This document shows positions 8,615 to 17,957 of a stretch of 64,000 nucleotides of DNA, piece after piece. Origin of the DNA: Pontibaca salina. GTDB lineage: Bacteria; Pseudomonadota; Alphaproteobacteria; Rhodobacterales; Rhodobacteraceae. The stretch's first letter is position 1; every line of letters begins with the position of its first letter. The notes beneath the pieces were generated by a model, which had not been told where the DNA came from, searched no databases, and was given only the letters and a program-made list of their open reading frames with translations. The DNA lies in the NCBI RefSeq assembly GCF_016307205.1, contig NZ_JAEIJD010000001.1:1-64000 (forward strand), given 5' to 3'. A program made the position numbers and the translations under genes.

Positions 8615-10465
8615 TCAAGTGCGCCCGAACAGCCGTTCGATATCGGATAGTTTCAATTCGACATATGTGGGCCGGCCATGGTTGCACTGGCCGGAATGGG
8701 GCGTCGTCTCCATTTCGCGTAATAGCGCATTCATCTCTTCGGCGCGCATCCGTCGCCCTGAACGGACCGAGCCGTGGCAGGCGATGCGGCTCAGGATCGC
8801 CTCGATCCGGGCCTGCACGGTCAGACTGTCACCCTGATCGGAAAGCTCATCAAGGATGTCTCGAATCATCCCATTGGCATTGACCTCGCCTAAGATAGCC
8901 GGAGTTTCGCGCACCGCGATAGCACCGCCGCCAAAAGCTTCAATGCTCAACCCCAGTCGCCCAAGATCCTCAGCGATTTCCAGAAGCTGCGCGCAGTCCG
9001 TGTCAGACAGCTCGACGATTTCGGGAATCAGCAGGGCCTGCGCAGCGACGCCGGCTTCAGCCATCTGGCGTTTTAGTTTTTCATAAACCAATCGCTCATG
9101 GGCGGCGTGCTGATCGACGATGACCATGCCGGTTTCGGTCTGCGCGATGATGTAATTCTCGTGCACCTGCCCGCGCGCGGCACCCAGCGGCAGATGTTCC
9201 GCTGCTTGATGCTGCGCAGGCGCGTCGGGTTCATCGGGTTCTTCGACCACGCGGGCGCTATAGGCGGCTTGCGTCTCGGCGAAACCGGGCGATTGCGCCT
9301 GAAATGACGCCACGCGGGCGGCTTGCGACGGGCGGTCCATTTGATAGACCCGCGCGCCGGTCGGTTCGGGGGTCATCCGGCCCAGAGTGGCCTGACCGCC
9401 CGTGGTCGAGGAACGATGCCCTGCCTCGGCCAATGCATGACGCAGCGCCGAGACGATCAGCCCGCGCGCCAGACCGGGATCACGAAAGCGCACCTCGGAT
9501 TTGGCCGGATGGACGTTCACATCCACCAACGTCGGATCGCAATCCAGAAACAGCGCTGCAACCGGATGGCGCTCGCGTGACAGGAAGTCGGCATAGGCGG
9601 CGCGCAACGCGCCCGTCAGCATCCGGTCACGCACCGGGCGGCCGTTGACGAACAAGTATTGTGCCACCGCCGCACCGCGCGAATAGGTCGGCAGCGCAGC
9701 ATAGCCGAACAGGCGCAATTCCTCGCGCGTGGCGTCGATTTTCAACGCGTTCTCGGCGAAATCCCGCCCCAATATGCGGGCCAACCGGTGATGCAGCGCA
9801 TCGAACAGATCTCCGGTTTCGGCATCGGCACGAAAGGTCACGCGCCCCTCACCCCCGCCAGAGACATCACGCAGAGTGAACCCGATTGACGGTTCGGCCA
9901 TCGCCAGACGTTTCACCACATCGTTAATCGCCTGAGTTTCAGCCCGGTCCGTACGCATGAATTTCAACCGCGCGGGCGTGGCGAAGAACAGGTCAGCCAG
10001 TTCCACAACGGTGCCGCTGCGCAGGGCGGCGGGCTGCACCGGCTCGATGCGACTGCCCGACACGCGAATACGGGCGGCGTCATGTCCGGCGGCGCGACTG
10101 GTGAGGCTAAGCCGACCCACCGCGCCAAGTGAGGCCAGCGCCTCACCGCGAAAACCGAAAGAGTGGATATTCAGCAGGTCCGATCCGTCGATTTTGGAAG
10201 TCGCGTGCCGCGCCAGCGCCAGCGGCAGATCTTCGGGCGCGATACCGCATCCGTCGTCGCTCACCCTGATCAGCGTCTTGCCGCCTTCGGCAATGTCGAT
10301 GGCAATGCGCGTAGCCCCCGCGTCGATGGCGTTTTCGACCAGTTCCTTGACCGCCGAAGCCGGGCGTTCCACGACCTCGCCCGCTGCGATCCGGTTGATC
10401 GCGGATTCGTCCAACTGCCGGATGATGGGGCGGGCGTCGCTGATATAGAGGTTTTCACGGGTCAT
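8615..10465 (-). CDS. mutL: DNA mismatch repair protein MutL (endonuclease type)
   Basis: MutL couples MutS mismatch recognition to strand removal. The N-terminal GHKL ATPase is clear: NRIAAGEVVERPASAVKELV, then DDGCGI and GFRGEALASL. The C-terminal half carries DQHAAHERLVYE, which fits the metal-binding DQHA(X)2E(X)4E endonuclease motif, plus ACHGSVRSG and CNHGRP. It should therefore nick DNA itself, as expected in bacteria without MutH. The start is set at the ATG at 10465 (MTRENLYISD). The frame stays open upstream, but that extension has no family similarity and overlaps the divergent promoter region. Length is 616 residues. Confidence 0.96.
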   Translation of the reverse strand: MTRENLYISDARPIIRQLDESAINRIAAGEVVERPASAVKELVENAIDAGATRIAIDIAEGGKTLIRVSDDGCGIAPEDLPLALARHATSKIDGSDLLNIHSFGFRGEALASLGAVGRLSLTSRAAGHDAARIRVSGSRIEPVQPAALRSGTVVELADLFFATPARLKFMRTDRAETQAINDVVKRLAMAEPSIGFTLRDVSGGGEGRVTFRADAETGDLFDALHHRLARILGRDFAENALKIDATREELRLFGYAALPTYSRGAAVAQYLFVNGRPVRDRMLTGALRAAYADFLSRERHPVAALFLDCDPTLVDVNVHPAKSEVRFRDPGLARGLIVSALRHALAEAGHRSSTTGGQATLGRMTPEPTGARVYQMDRPSQAARVASFQAQSPGFAETQAAYSARVVEEPDEPDAPAQHQAAEHLPLGAARGQVHENYIIAQTETGMVIVDQHAAHERLVYEKLKRQMAEAGVAAQALLIPEIVELSDTDCAQLLEIAEDLGRLGLSIEAFGGGAIAVRETPAILGEVNANGMIRDILDELSDQGDSLTVQARIEAILSRIACHGSVRSGRRMRAEEMNALLREMETTPHSGQCNHGRPTYVELKLSDIERLFGRT

Positions 10466-10579
10466 ACCGCAAGACCTAGCATGATCGGGCGCGATTCTAC
10501 CACAGCGATGATGCGGACGCGTTGACATTCCAGCGCCAGCCCGCAAAACCTGAGCGCCGATACCAAATGGGGGTTCACG

Positions 10580-13500
10580 ATGGCTGCGCAATGGGAATTC
10601 TGGATCGATCGGGGCGGAACATTCACCGATGTCGTGGCCCGGCGTCCCGATGGCGCATTGGTCACGCATAAGCTGCTGTCGGAAAACCCCGAGCGCTATG
10701 CCGATGCGGCGGTGCAGGGAATCCACGATCTGATCGGCAGCGACGGCCCCCTGCCTGACGGTGCGATCTCCTCGGTGCGGATGGGCACCACCGTCGCAAC
10801 CAATGCGCTGCTGGAACGCAAGGGCGAGCCGGTTTTGCTGATGATCACACGCGGGTTTCGCGATCTCCTGAAGATCGGTTATCAAACCCGCCCGCGCCTG
10901 TTCGATCTGCATATCCAGCGTCCAGAACTGCTCTATGAGAGCGTTGCCGAACTGGACGAGCGGCTTGATGCGAACGGCAAAGTGATCCGCCCGCTCGATG
11001 AAAGCGCGGCGCGTAAAGCTTTGCAGGAGGCATATGACGCAGGGCTGCGCGCGGTGGCAATCGCCGGGCTGCACGCCTATCTGAACCCGATCCACGAAGA
11101 TCGCGTCGCCGAGATCGCCCGCGAGACCGGCTTCACCCAGATCTCGACCAGCCACGAGGTCAGCAAACTGGTGAAACTGGTCGGACGCGGCGATACTACA
11201 GTGGTCGACGCCTATCTCTCGCCAATCCTGCGCCGCTATGTCGATCAAGTTGCCGGCGCGCTTGATATGGGCCGCGCCTGCGAGCGGCTGCTGTTCATGC
11301 AATCCAGCGGCGGATTAACCGATGCGCGGCTGTTTCAGGGGCGGGACGCCATTCTGTCTGGTCCTGCGGGCGGAATCGTCGGCATGGTCAAGACCGGCGA
11401 GGCGGCCGGCCATGAGCGGCTGATCGGCTTTGACATGGGCGGCACCTCGACCGATGTGAGCCACTATGCCGGCACCTATGAGCGCAGCTTCGAAACCGAA
11501 GTCGCGGGCGTGCGAATGCGCGCGCCGATGATGGACATCAACACCGTCGCCGCCGGCGGCGGGTCGATTTGCCGGTTCGCGCAAGGACGGTTTCAGGTCG
11601 GCCCGGAAAGTGCCGGTGCCGACCCCGGCCCGGCCTGTTACCGGCGCGGCGGGCCGCTCACCGTGACCGATTGCAATGTCATGTTGGGCAAGCTGAACCC
11701 GGATCACTTTCCGGCGGTATTTGGTCCCGATGGCGATCAGAAACTCGACGCCGAGACCGTGCGCGCGCAATTCGCCGCGCTCGCCGATGAGGTCGCACGC
11801 GAAACCGGCGAGCCGCCCCGCGAACCCGAGGAAATCGCTGCCGGGTTTCTGCGCATCGCCGTGGACAACATGGCAAATGCCATCAAGAAGATCAGCGTGC
11901 AGCGCGGCCATGACGTCACCGATTACACATTGCAATGTTTCGGCGGTGCCGGTGGGCAACATGCCTGCCTTGTCGCCGATTCGCTGGGCATGTCGCAGGT
12001 GCTGATCCATCCCCATGCTGGGGTGCTCTCGGCCTATGGCATGGGTCTGGCCGAAATCCGCGCCCTGCGCGAAGTGCAGATGGACGCCCCGCTGGAAGAA
12101 ATCGACAGCGCCCGCGCCGCGCTGGCGACGATTGCCGAAGCCGCAAGCGCCGAAGTACGCGCTCAGGGGGTGGAACAGATCCGCTCCATCGCGCACGCTC
12201 ATCTGCGCTATGACGGTTCGCACCAGCCGCTGGAAGTGCCCTTCGGCAGCGTGGCCGAGATGCAGGACGCGTTCGAAGCGGCCCATAAGGCGCGGTTCGG
12301 CTTCACCTCGCAGGGTCGCGCGATTCTGTTCGAGATGCTGGCAGTCGAGGCCGTAGGCGAAGCCAGCCAGGTGCCCACACCGCAGACTTTTGGCGACGAT
12401 CCCGAGCCGCATGCGCAAGTACCGATGTATTGCGAGGGCGATTGGCGCAACGTGCCGCTCTTTGCCCGCGAGAGCCTGCCGCAAGATACCCACATTTCCG
12501 GCCCCGCCATCATCACCGAGGCAACCGGCACCAGCATCGTCGAACCCGGCTGGGCTGCGCGGTTGGACAAGATGGGCAATCTGATCCTTGAGCGCAAGAA
12601 ACCACAGGCCCGCGCCGAAGCGGACACCGGGGCTGATCCGGTCCTGCTTGAAGTCATGGGCAACCTGTTCATGTCAGTCGCCGACCAGATGGGCGCGACG
12701 CTGGCGAATACGTCCTGGTCGGTCAACATCAAGGAACGGCTGGATTTTTCCTGTGCGATCTTCGATGCGGATGGCGATCTGGTGGCCAACGCGCCGCATG
12801 TGCCGGTGCACTTGGGTTCGATGTCGGACAGCGTGAAGACGGTGATGCGCGAGAATGCCGGTGACATTCACGAGGGCGATGCTTTCATGCTGAACTCGCC
12901 GTTCAACGGCGGCACCCATCTGCCCGATGTCACCGTTATCACGCCGGTTTTTGCCGACGGCAAACCGGTGTTCTGGATGGGCAGCCGGGGCCATCATGCG
13001 GATATCGGCGGGCGCACGCCCGGAAGCGGGCCGCCAGACAGCCGCCATATCGACGAGGAAGGCGTGCTGATCGACAATTTCCGCCTCGTCTCGCGCGGGG
13101 ATTTCCAGCACAAAGCCGCCGAGGCATTGCTGGGATCAGGGCGCTGGCCCTGCCGCAATATCGCGCAGAACATGGCCGACCTTCAGGCGCAGGTCGCGGC
13201 CAATGAAACCGGGCGGCAGGCGCTGCGAAAGGTGTTAGACCATTACGGGCTCGACGTCGTCACCGCCTATATGGGCCATGTGCAGGACAATGCCGAGGAA
13301 AGCGTGCGCCGGGTGCTGGGCGACCTGCCGGGCGGTAGTTTTGTCTATCCGATGGATGACGGCGCAGAAATTCATGTCAGCGTGCGCGTCGATCACGAAC
13401 GACGCGAAGCAGTGATCGACTTCACCGGCACCTCGCCGCAACATCCGCGCAATTACAACGCGCCTTTTGCGATCTGCCGCGCGGTGGTGCTCTATGTTTT

Positions 13501-14155
13501 CCGCACGCTGGTGGGTGCGAATATCCCGCTGAACGAAGGCTGCCTGCACCCGCTGAAGATCATCGCTCCCGAAGGCACGATGGTGAACCCACGCTATCCG
13601 GCTGCCGTGATCGCGGGCAATACCGAGGTGTCACAGGCCATGTGTAACGCGCTTTATGGCGCACTCGGGGTGATCGCTGGCTCGCAAGGCACGATGAATA
13701 ATTTCATCTGGGGCAATGACGAGTTCCAGAATTATGAAACCATCGGCGGCGGCACCGGGGCGGGGCCGGGATTTCCGGGCTGTGACGCGGTGCAAAGCCA
13801 CATGACCAACACCCGCATGACCGATCCCGAAATTCTTGAAAGACGCTTTCCCGTCCGGCTGGAGGAGTTTTCAATCTGCGACGGCACCGGCGGCGCCGGC
13901 GAATGGCGGGGCGGCAATGGGGCGCGACGTCGCTTGCGGTTCCTTGCCCCGGTCACGGTCACGACGCTGTGCTCGCACCGGGTGGTACCACCTTTCGGCG
14001 CCCAGGGCGGCCAGCCCGGCGCGGTCGGCTTGAACTGGGCCGAACTGCCCGACGGGAGCCGCATCGATCTGGACGGCAATGCCGAGATCGATCTGCCCAA
14101 GGGCGCGATCTTTGGTATGCGCACCCCCGGCGGCGGCGGCTGGGGTAAGCAATAG
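10580..14155 (+). CDS. 5-oxoprolinase/hydantoinase, fused A+B subunits
   Basis: The 1191-residue single chain has a HyuA-like half (1 to about 690) followed by a HyuB-like half (about 700 to 1191). The A half has the ASKHA-like phosphate-binding segments WIDRGGTFTDVVARR and GFDMGGTSTDVSH. The B half has the conserved FNGGTHLPDVTVITPVF and WMGSRGHHADIGG. This fused form resembles the ATP-dependent 5-oxoprolinase that opens 5-oxoproline to glutamate. Hydantoinase or acetophenone-carboxylase-like activities cannot be excluded. It is divergent from mutL and has no obvious partner enzymes. Confidence 0.88.
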   Translation: MAAQWEFWIDRGGTFTDVVARRPDGALVTHKLLSENPERYADAAVQGIHDLIGSDGPLPDGAISSVRMGTTVATNALLERKGEPVLLMITRGFRDLLKIGYQTRPRLFDLHIQRPELLYESVAELDERLDANGKVIRPLDESAARKALQEAYDAGLRAVAIAGLHAYLNPIHEDRVAEIARETGFTQISTSHEVSKLVKLVGRGDTTVVDAYLSPILRRYVDQVAGALDMGRACERLLFMQSSGGLTDARLFQGRDAILSGPAGGIVGMVKTGEAAGHERLIGFDMGGTSTDVSHYAGTYERSFETEVAGVRMRAPMMDINTVAAGGGSICRFAQGRFQVGPESAGADPGPACYRRGGPLTVTDCNVMLGKLNPDHFPAVFGPDGDQKLDAETVRAQFAALADEVARETGEPPREPEEIAAGFLRIAVDNMANAIKKISVQRGHDVTDYTLQCFGGAGGQHACLVADSLGMSQVLIHPHAGVLSAYGMGLAEIRALREVQMDAPLEEIDSARAALATIAEAASAEVRAQGVEQIRSIAHAHLRYDGSHQPLEVPFGSVAEMQDAFEAAHKARFGFTSQGRAILFEMLAVEAVGEASQVPTPQTFGDDPEPHAQVPMYCEGDWRNVPLFARESLPQDTHISGPAIITEATGTSIVEPGWAARLDKMGNLILERKKPQARAEADTGADPVLLEVMGNLFMSVADQMGATLANTSWSVNIKERLDFSCAIFDADGDLVANAPHVPVHLGSMSDSVKTVMRENAGDIHEGDAFMLNSPFNGGTHLPDVTVITPVFADGKPVFWMGSRGHHADIGGRTPGSGPPDSRHIDEEGVLIDNFRLVSRGDFQHKAAEALLGSGRWPCRNIAQNMADLQAQVAANETGRQALRKVLDHYGLDVVTAYMGHVQDNAEESVRRVLGDLPGGSFVYPMDDGAEIHVSVRVDHERREAVIDFTGTSPQHPRNYNAPFAICRAVVLYVFRTLVGANIPLNEGCLHPLKIIAPEGTMVNPRYPAAVIAGNTEVSQAMCNALYGALGVIAGSQGTMNNFIWGNDEFQNYETIGGGTGAGPGFPGCDAVQSHMTNTRMTDPEILERRFPVRLEEFSICDGTGGAGEWRGGNGARRRLRFLAPVTVTTLCSHRVVPPFGAQGGQPGAVGLNWAELPDGSRIDLDGNAEIDLPKGAIFGMRTPGGGGWGKQ

Positions 14156-14238
14156 GCGCTATACATCTGCGTAAAGAGGTCTTATGTGCACGCGTCTGAT
14201 ACCCCGCGCCGCGCGCACGATTCCGAAAGCTCCCCAAC

Positions 14239-16269
14239 GTGATCCAGACCCTTGCCGATGCCCTTGCCAAACAGGGCTATGAAACTTTGACTCAGGTCCA
14301 GCAGGCCGTAACCGATCATGCGCTCGGCGCCGCCGACCTGTTGGTATCGGCCCAGACCGGGTCGGGCAAGACGGTGGGGTTCGGACTGGCCATCGCGCCG
14401 ACGATCCTCGACGATAACGGCAAATTCGCTGCTGCCGCCGCCCCGCTGGCGCTGGTGATCGCACCAACGCGCGAATTGGCGCTGCAGGTGAAACGCGAAC
14501 TTGGCTGGCTCTACGGCATGGCGGGCGCGACACTTGCTTCTTGCGTCGGCGGCATGGACATGCGCGATGAACGCCGCGCATTGGCGCGGGGCGCCCATAT
14601 CGTCGTGGCGACGCCGGGGCGGCTGCGCGACCATGTCATGCGCGGCTCGATCGACCTTGGCTCGTTGCGCGCCGTGGTGCTGGACGAAGCTGACGAAATG
14701 CTGGACCTGGGCTTTCAGGAAGATCTCGAATTCATCCTGAACGAAACCCCCAAAGAGCGCCGCACCCTGCTGTTTTCGGCCACGGTGCCACGCGGTATCG
14801 CCGATCTGGCGCAGCGTTACCAGCGCGATGCGGTGCGGGTGACCACCGCTGCCGAAAAGGCGCAGCACAGCGACATCGAATATCATGCCCTGACGGTCGC
14901 CGCACGCGACGGCGAAAACGCCATCGTCAATGTACTGCGCTTTCACGAAGCCCCCAATGCGCTGGTATTCGCCAATACCCGCGCCACCGTGAACCGGCTG
15001 ACCACGCGGCTGGGCAATCGTGGGTTTGCCGTTGTCGCGCTGTCTGGCGAACTCAGCCAGGCGGAACGCACCCACGCGCTACAGGCCATGCGCGATGGGC
15101 GGGCGCGGGTTTGCGTCGCCACCGATGTGGCGGCGCGCGGGATTGATCTGCCAGGGCTCGATCTCGTGATCCACGCGGAGCTTCCCAACAACCATGAAAC
15201 ATTGCTGCACCGGTCGGGCCGCACCGGGCGCGCCGGGCGCAAAGGGGTCAGTGCCTTGATCGTGCCCCCCGCAGCGCGGCGCAAATGCGAACGGCTGCTG
15301 AAATCCGCGCGCCTGAACGCGAACTGGAGCGAGGCACCCTCGGCCGATGCCGTGCGCACCCGCGACGAGGAACGCATGTTGGCCGATCCGATCTGGGAAC
15401 ATCCGCTCGACGAAACCGACGCGGCGCTGCTGCAGCGCCTGACCGCACGGTACAGCGCCGAACATATCGCCGCCGCCTGTCTGCACCTGTTTGCCAGCCG
15501 CCAATCGCCGCCCGAGGACCTGCTACCAGCCGACACCAAAGCCGTGAAACGCGAACGCGCGCCGTTCGGCCCCTCGGTCTGGTTCTCGATCAATTCCGGG
15601 CGCACTTCGGGTGCTGATCCGGGCCGTCTTCTGGCGATGCTGTGCCGGGAAGGTGACATCACCCGCGATGATGTCGGCGCGATCCGGATGCGCGATGATC
15701 ACGCAGTGATCGAACTACGCGAAAGCGCGGTGGCCGGATTTCTCGACCAGATCGGTCCGGACATGACCCTGCGCGACGGCGAAGTGCTGTCCCGACTGGA
15801 CAAGGCACCCGACCTGTCGCAACGCCCTGCCGCACGTGATAAAGGCCGACCACGATCGGCCCCGACCCGTAAAACCACGGATAAATCTGGGCCACTGCCC
15901 GAAAAGGCCGAGCCGGCCCCCGCGCCCAGCGCGCCGCCTGCCCCGCAACCCGTCAGCACGCGTCGGCCAGAGATGGCGGATCCGTCACGATCCGGGCGCA
16001 AGCCCCGCACCGGTGTCACGTCCGCAAAGCCCAAACGCCCGGCACGCCCCGAGAAAACGCGCCCTGATGGCGTCGTCACGGCGCGCAAACCCCGCCCCGG
16101 CGACAAAGCACCGGGCGCAGGCGGAAAAGGCAAATCTTTCGGTAAACCGGGCAAAGGCCCGAAACCGCCGATTGGCAAGCCGACCAGCAAGAAGAACCGC
16201 GCCCGCGCTGCCGCCAAGGGCGGACAGGGGGCACCGACGCGGCGCGCGATCAAGCCCAACAAGGACTGA
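14239..16269 (+). CDS. DEAD-box RNA helicase with DbpA-like domain and basic tail
   Basis: The 676-residue ATP-dependent RNA helicase contains, in order: a Q-motif-like TLTQVQQ, Walker A AQTGSGKT, PTRELALQ, VLDEADEML, FSATVP, TDVAARGIDL and HRSGRTGRAGRKG. A small DbpA-type RNA-binding domain follows at about 440-520 (FSINSGRTSGADPGRLLAML). The last ~150 residues are a low-complexity K/R/P/A tail, a common RNA-binding extension. The start is GTG at 14239, since the nearby upstream ATG is out of frame. Likely roles are ribosome assembly or cold-stress RNA remodelling, inferred from the family. Confidence 0.92.
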   Translation: MIQTLADALAKQGYETLTQVQQAVTDHALGAADLLVSAQTGSGKTVGFGLAIAPTILDDNGKFAAAAAPLALVIAPTRELALQVKRELGWLYGMAGATLASCVGGMDMRDERRALARGAHIVVATPGRLRDHVMRGSIDLGSLRAVVLDEADEMLDLGFQEDLEFILNETPKERRTLLFSATVPRGIADLAQRYQRDAVRVTTAAEKAQHSDIEYHALTVAARDGENAIVNVLRFHEAPNALVFANTRATVNRLTTRLGNRGFAVVALSGELSQAERTHALQAMRDGRARVCVATDVAARGIDLPGLDLVIHAELPNNHETLLHRSGRTGRAGRKGVSALIVPPAARRKCERLLKSARLNANWSEAPSADAVRTRDEERMLADPIWEHPLDETDAALLQRLTARYSAEHIAAACLHLFASRQSPPEDLLPADTKAVKRERAPFGPSVWFSINSGRTSGADPGRLLAMLCREGDITRDDVGAIRMRDDHAVIELRESAVAGFLDQIGPDMTLRDGEVLSRLDKAPDLSQRPAARDKGRPRSAPTRKTTDKSGPLPEKAEPAPAPSAPPAPQPVSTRRPEMADPSRSGRKPRTGVTSAKPKRPARPEKTRPDGVVTARKPRPGDKAPGAGGKGKSFGKPGKGPKPPIGKPTSKKNRARAAAKGGQGAPTRRAIKPNKD

Positions 16270-16297
16270 TCACGCGCCCACGACAACAGAGAGCAGA

Positions 16298-16681
16298 TTA
16301 ACGGGGGGTCATGTCCTTGGGCGCCCCCGTACTCATCTGGGTGCCGATATAGGTCAGCCCGGCCTTTTTCCACGCGCCGAACCCACCTTCCATGTGGTTG
16401 GCCTCGGCCCAACCCGCTTGCATCGCCAGTTCCGCCATCTTGCGCGAGCGCATGCCCGAGCCACAGTGGAACACCACCGGGCGGCCCTCGATCGGGCGCG
16501 GCATATGGGCAGGGTCGAGTTCTTGCATCGGCGAGAGCAACGCACCGCGAATCCGCTCGAACGCGAATTCCTGCGGTGTGCGCACGTCGATCAGGACGAT
16601 GCTGGCTGATTCCAGCGCCTCGCTCACCTCCTGCGGGGTCCAGTGGTGCAGGGTTCCAGTTTCAATCTGTTCGCTTTTCAT
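16298..16681 (-). CDS. Single-domain rhodanese (sulfurtransferase)
   Basis: The 127-residue rhodanese domain has the CH2A-like LIDVRTPQEFAFERI and the active-site loop VVFHCGSGMRSRKMAEL, with the catalytic Cys starting the CGSGMRS loop. It starts 12 bp after the persulfide-dioxygenase-like gene, so the two form an operon. Together they would process persulfide sulfur, one oxidising it to sulfite and the other moving sulfane sulfur between acceptors. Confidence 0.9.
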   Translation of the reverse strand: MKSEQIETGTLHHWTPQEVSEALESASIVLIDVRTPQEFAFERIRGALLSPMQELDPAHMPRPIEGRPVVFHCGSGMRSRKMAELAMQAGWAEANHMEGGFGAWKKAGLTYIGTQMSTGAPKDMTPR

Positions 16682-16693
16682 AATTGTTACCTT

Positions 16694-17590
16694 TCAGAAA
16701 CGGTTTAGGGGAATTTTCAGATAGCTGTGGCCATCCGCTTCGGGCACCGGGGAACGCCCGGCGCGCAGGTTCATTTGCAAAACATGCAACATGCGATTTG
16801 GCAAGGCCAGGGTCTTGTCGCGGGCGGTGCGACGCGCGACATATGCCGCACGGCCGACTCCGCCGCCAATATGCTTGTTATGTTCGCCCTGCGCCTTGAC
16901 CGTCGATTCCCATTCCGGCTGGTCCCGCTGCTCAGTGCCGTAATCATGGCCGATAAACAGGCGGGTCTCATCCGGCAGTTCGAGGATCTGCTGCAGGCTG
17001 TCATAGAGCATCCCGGCATCGCCACCGGGGAAATCAGCGCGCGAGGTGCCGACATCGGGCTGCATGAAGGTGTCATGCACAAAGGCCACATCGGCCACGA
17101 CATAGGTGATCGAACCCAGGGTATGGCCCGGCGAGAGCATCACCCGCACATCCAGCCCGCCAATGCGGAAGCGATCACCATCCGCAAACAACCGATCAAA
17201 ATCGCGCTCAACATCAAACGCATCGGGCATATGATAGATCTCGCGCCACAATTCCGCGATCTCCGCGACCTTGCTGCCAATAGCGTTCGGCGCGCCCAGC
17301 CGCTCTTTCAGCCATGACGATGCCATCAGGTGATCAGCATGGGGGTGCGTGTCGAGAATCCACTCCACCTCCAGTCCTTCCGTCTTCACATGATCTAAAA
17401 TCTCCTGCGCGGCGGCGGAGTCAATTTTGGCGCTGCGATGGTCAAACCCCATCACCACGTCGATCAGCGCAGCCTTTTTCGTCTCAGGATCGCTCACGAC
17501 ATACTGGATGCTGCCCGTATCCGGCTCGTAGAATCCGGTCACTTCAGCCGAAACGTCGCCTTGCGCGGGACTGGTCCTTATCACGGTCAT
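16694..17590 (-). CDS. MBL-fold persulfide dioxygenase-like protein (ETHE1/Blh type)
   Basis: The 298-residue metallo-beta-lactamase-fold protein has THPHADH (81-87), SPGHTLGS and the late IGHDYG, as in the ETHE1/PDO and Blh group that oxidises glutathione persulfide to sulfite with non-haem iron. I placed the start at the ATG at 17590 (MTVIRTSPAQ), which has GGAG nine bases upstream. An 11-residue longer frame is less likely. The adjacent rhodanese supports a sulfide/persulfide role. No BigR-like repressor is visible next to it. Confidence 0.82.
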   Translation of the reverse strand: MTVIRTSPAQGDVSAEVTGFYEPDTGSIQYVVSDPETKKAALIDVVMGFDHRSAKIDSAAAQEILDHVKTEGLEVEWILDTHPHADHLMASSWLKERLGAPNAIGSKVAEIAELWREIYHMPDAFDVERDFDRLFADGDRFRIGGLDVRVMLSPGHTLGSITYVVADVAFVHDTFMQPDVGTSRADFPGGDAGMLYDSLQQILELPDETRLFIGHDYGTEQRDQPEWESTVKAQGEHNKHIGGGVGRAAYVARRTARDKTLALPNRMLHVLQMNLRAGRSPVPEADGHSYLKIPLNRF

Positions 17591-17957
17591 GGCATGCTCC
17601 TGTCCGAATGTGTCTTGGTTCAATGCACGGTTTCGACATCAAGTTCCAGTCTGGTGATGCCACCTGCAGCCAGTCCCAGGTTTGCGCCGGACCGCCAACG
17701 CGTACCAGCCACCGCCAAGATGGCGCCGTCGAGTCAGATAGACACTGTCACCGCACCCGGCTCTGCCTCTTTCTGGTTCGAAAATACCCCGGGGGCAGCG
17801 CCCCCATGCCGATGAGCCGATGCTCTGGACGGCGCGCCGTGCCATCGTATACGCTGGAAACAAACCGTCTACCTGACTTGCCCTACCCTGGCATCATTGC
17901 GCGCTGCCCCGGTCGCAGGTCGGTTGCGGCACGTTTCTCTGAACGAAAGGACAGGTC
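17591..17957. promoter_or_regulatory. Divergent intergenic region between persulfide operon and transaminase
   Basis: This 367-bp divergent spacer must hold promoters for both units. AAGGACAGG directly before the ATG at 17958 is a good ribosome-binding site for the transaminase. Open frames crossing it lack starts or coding character. I could not identify a palindromic operator. Confidence 0.4.
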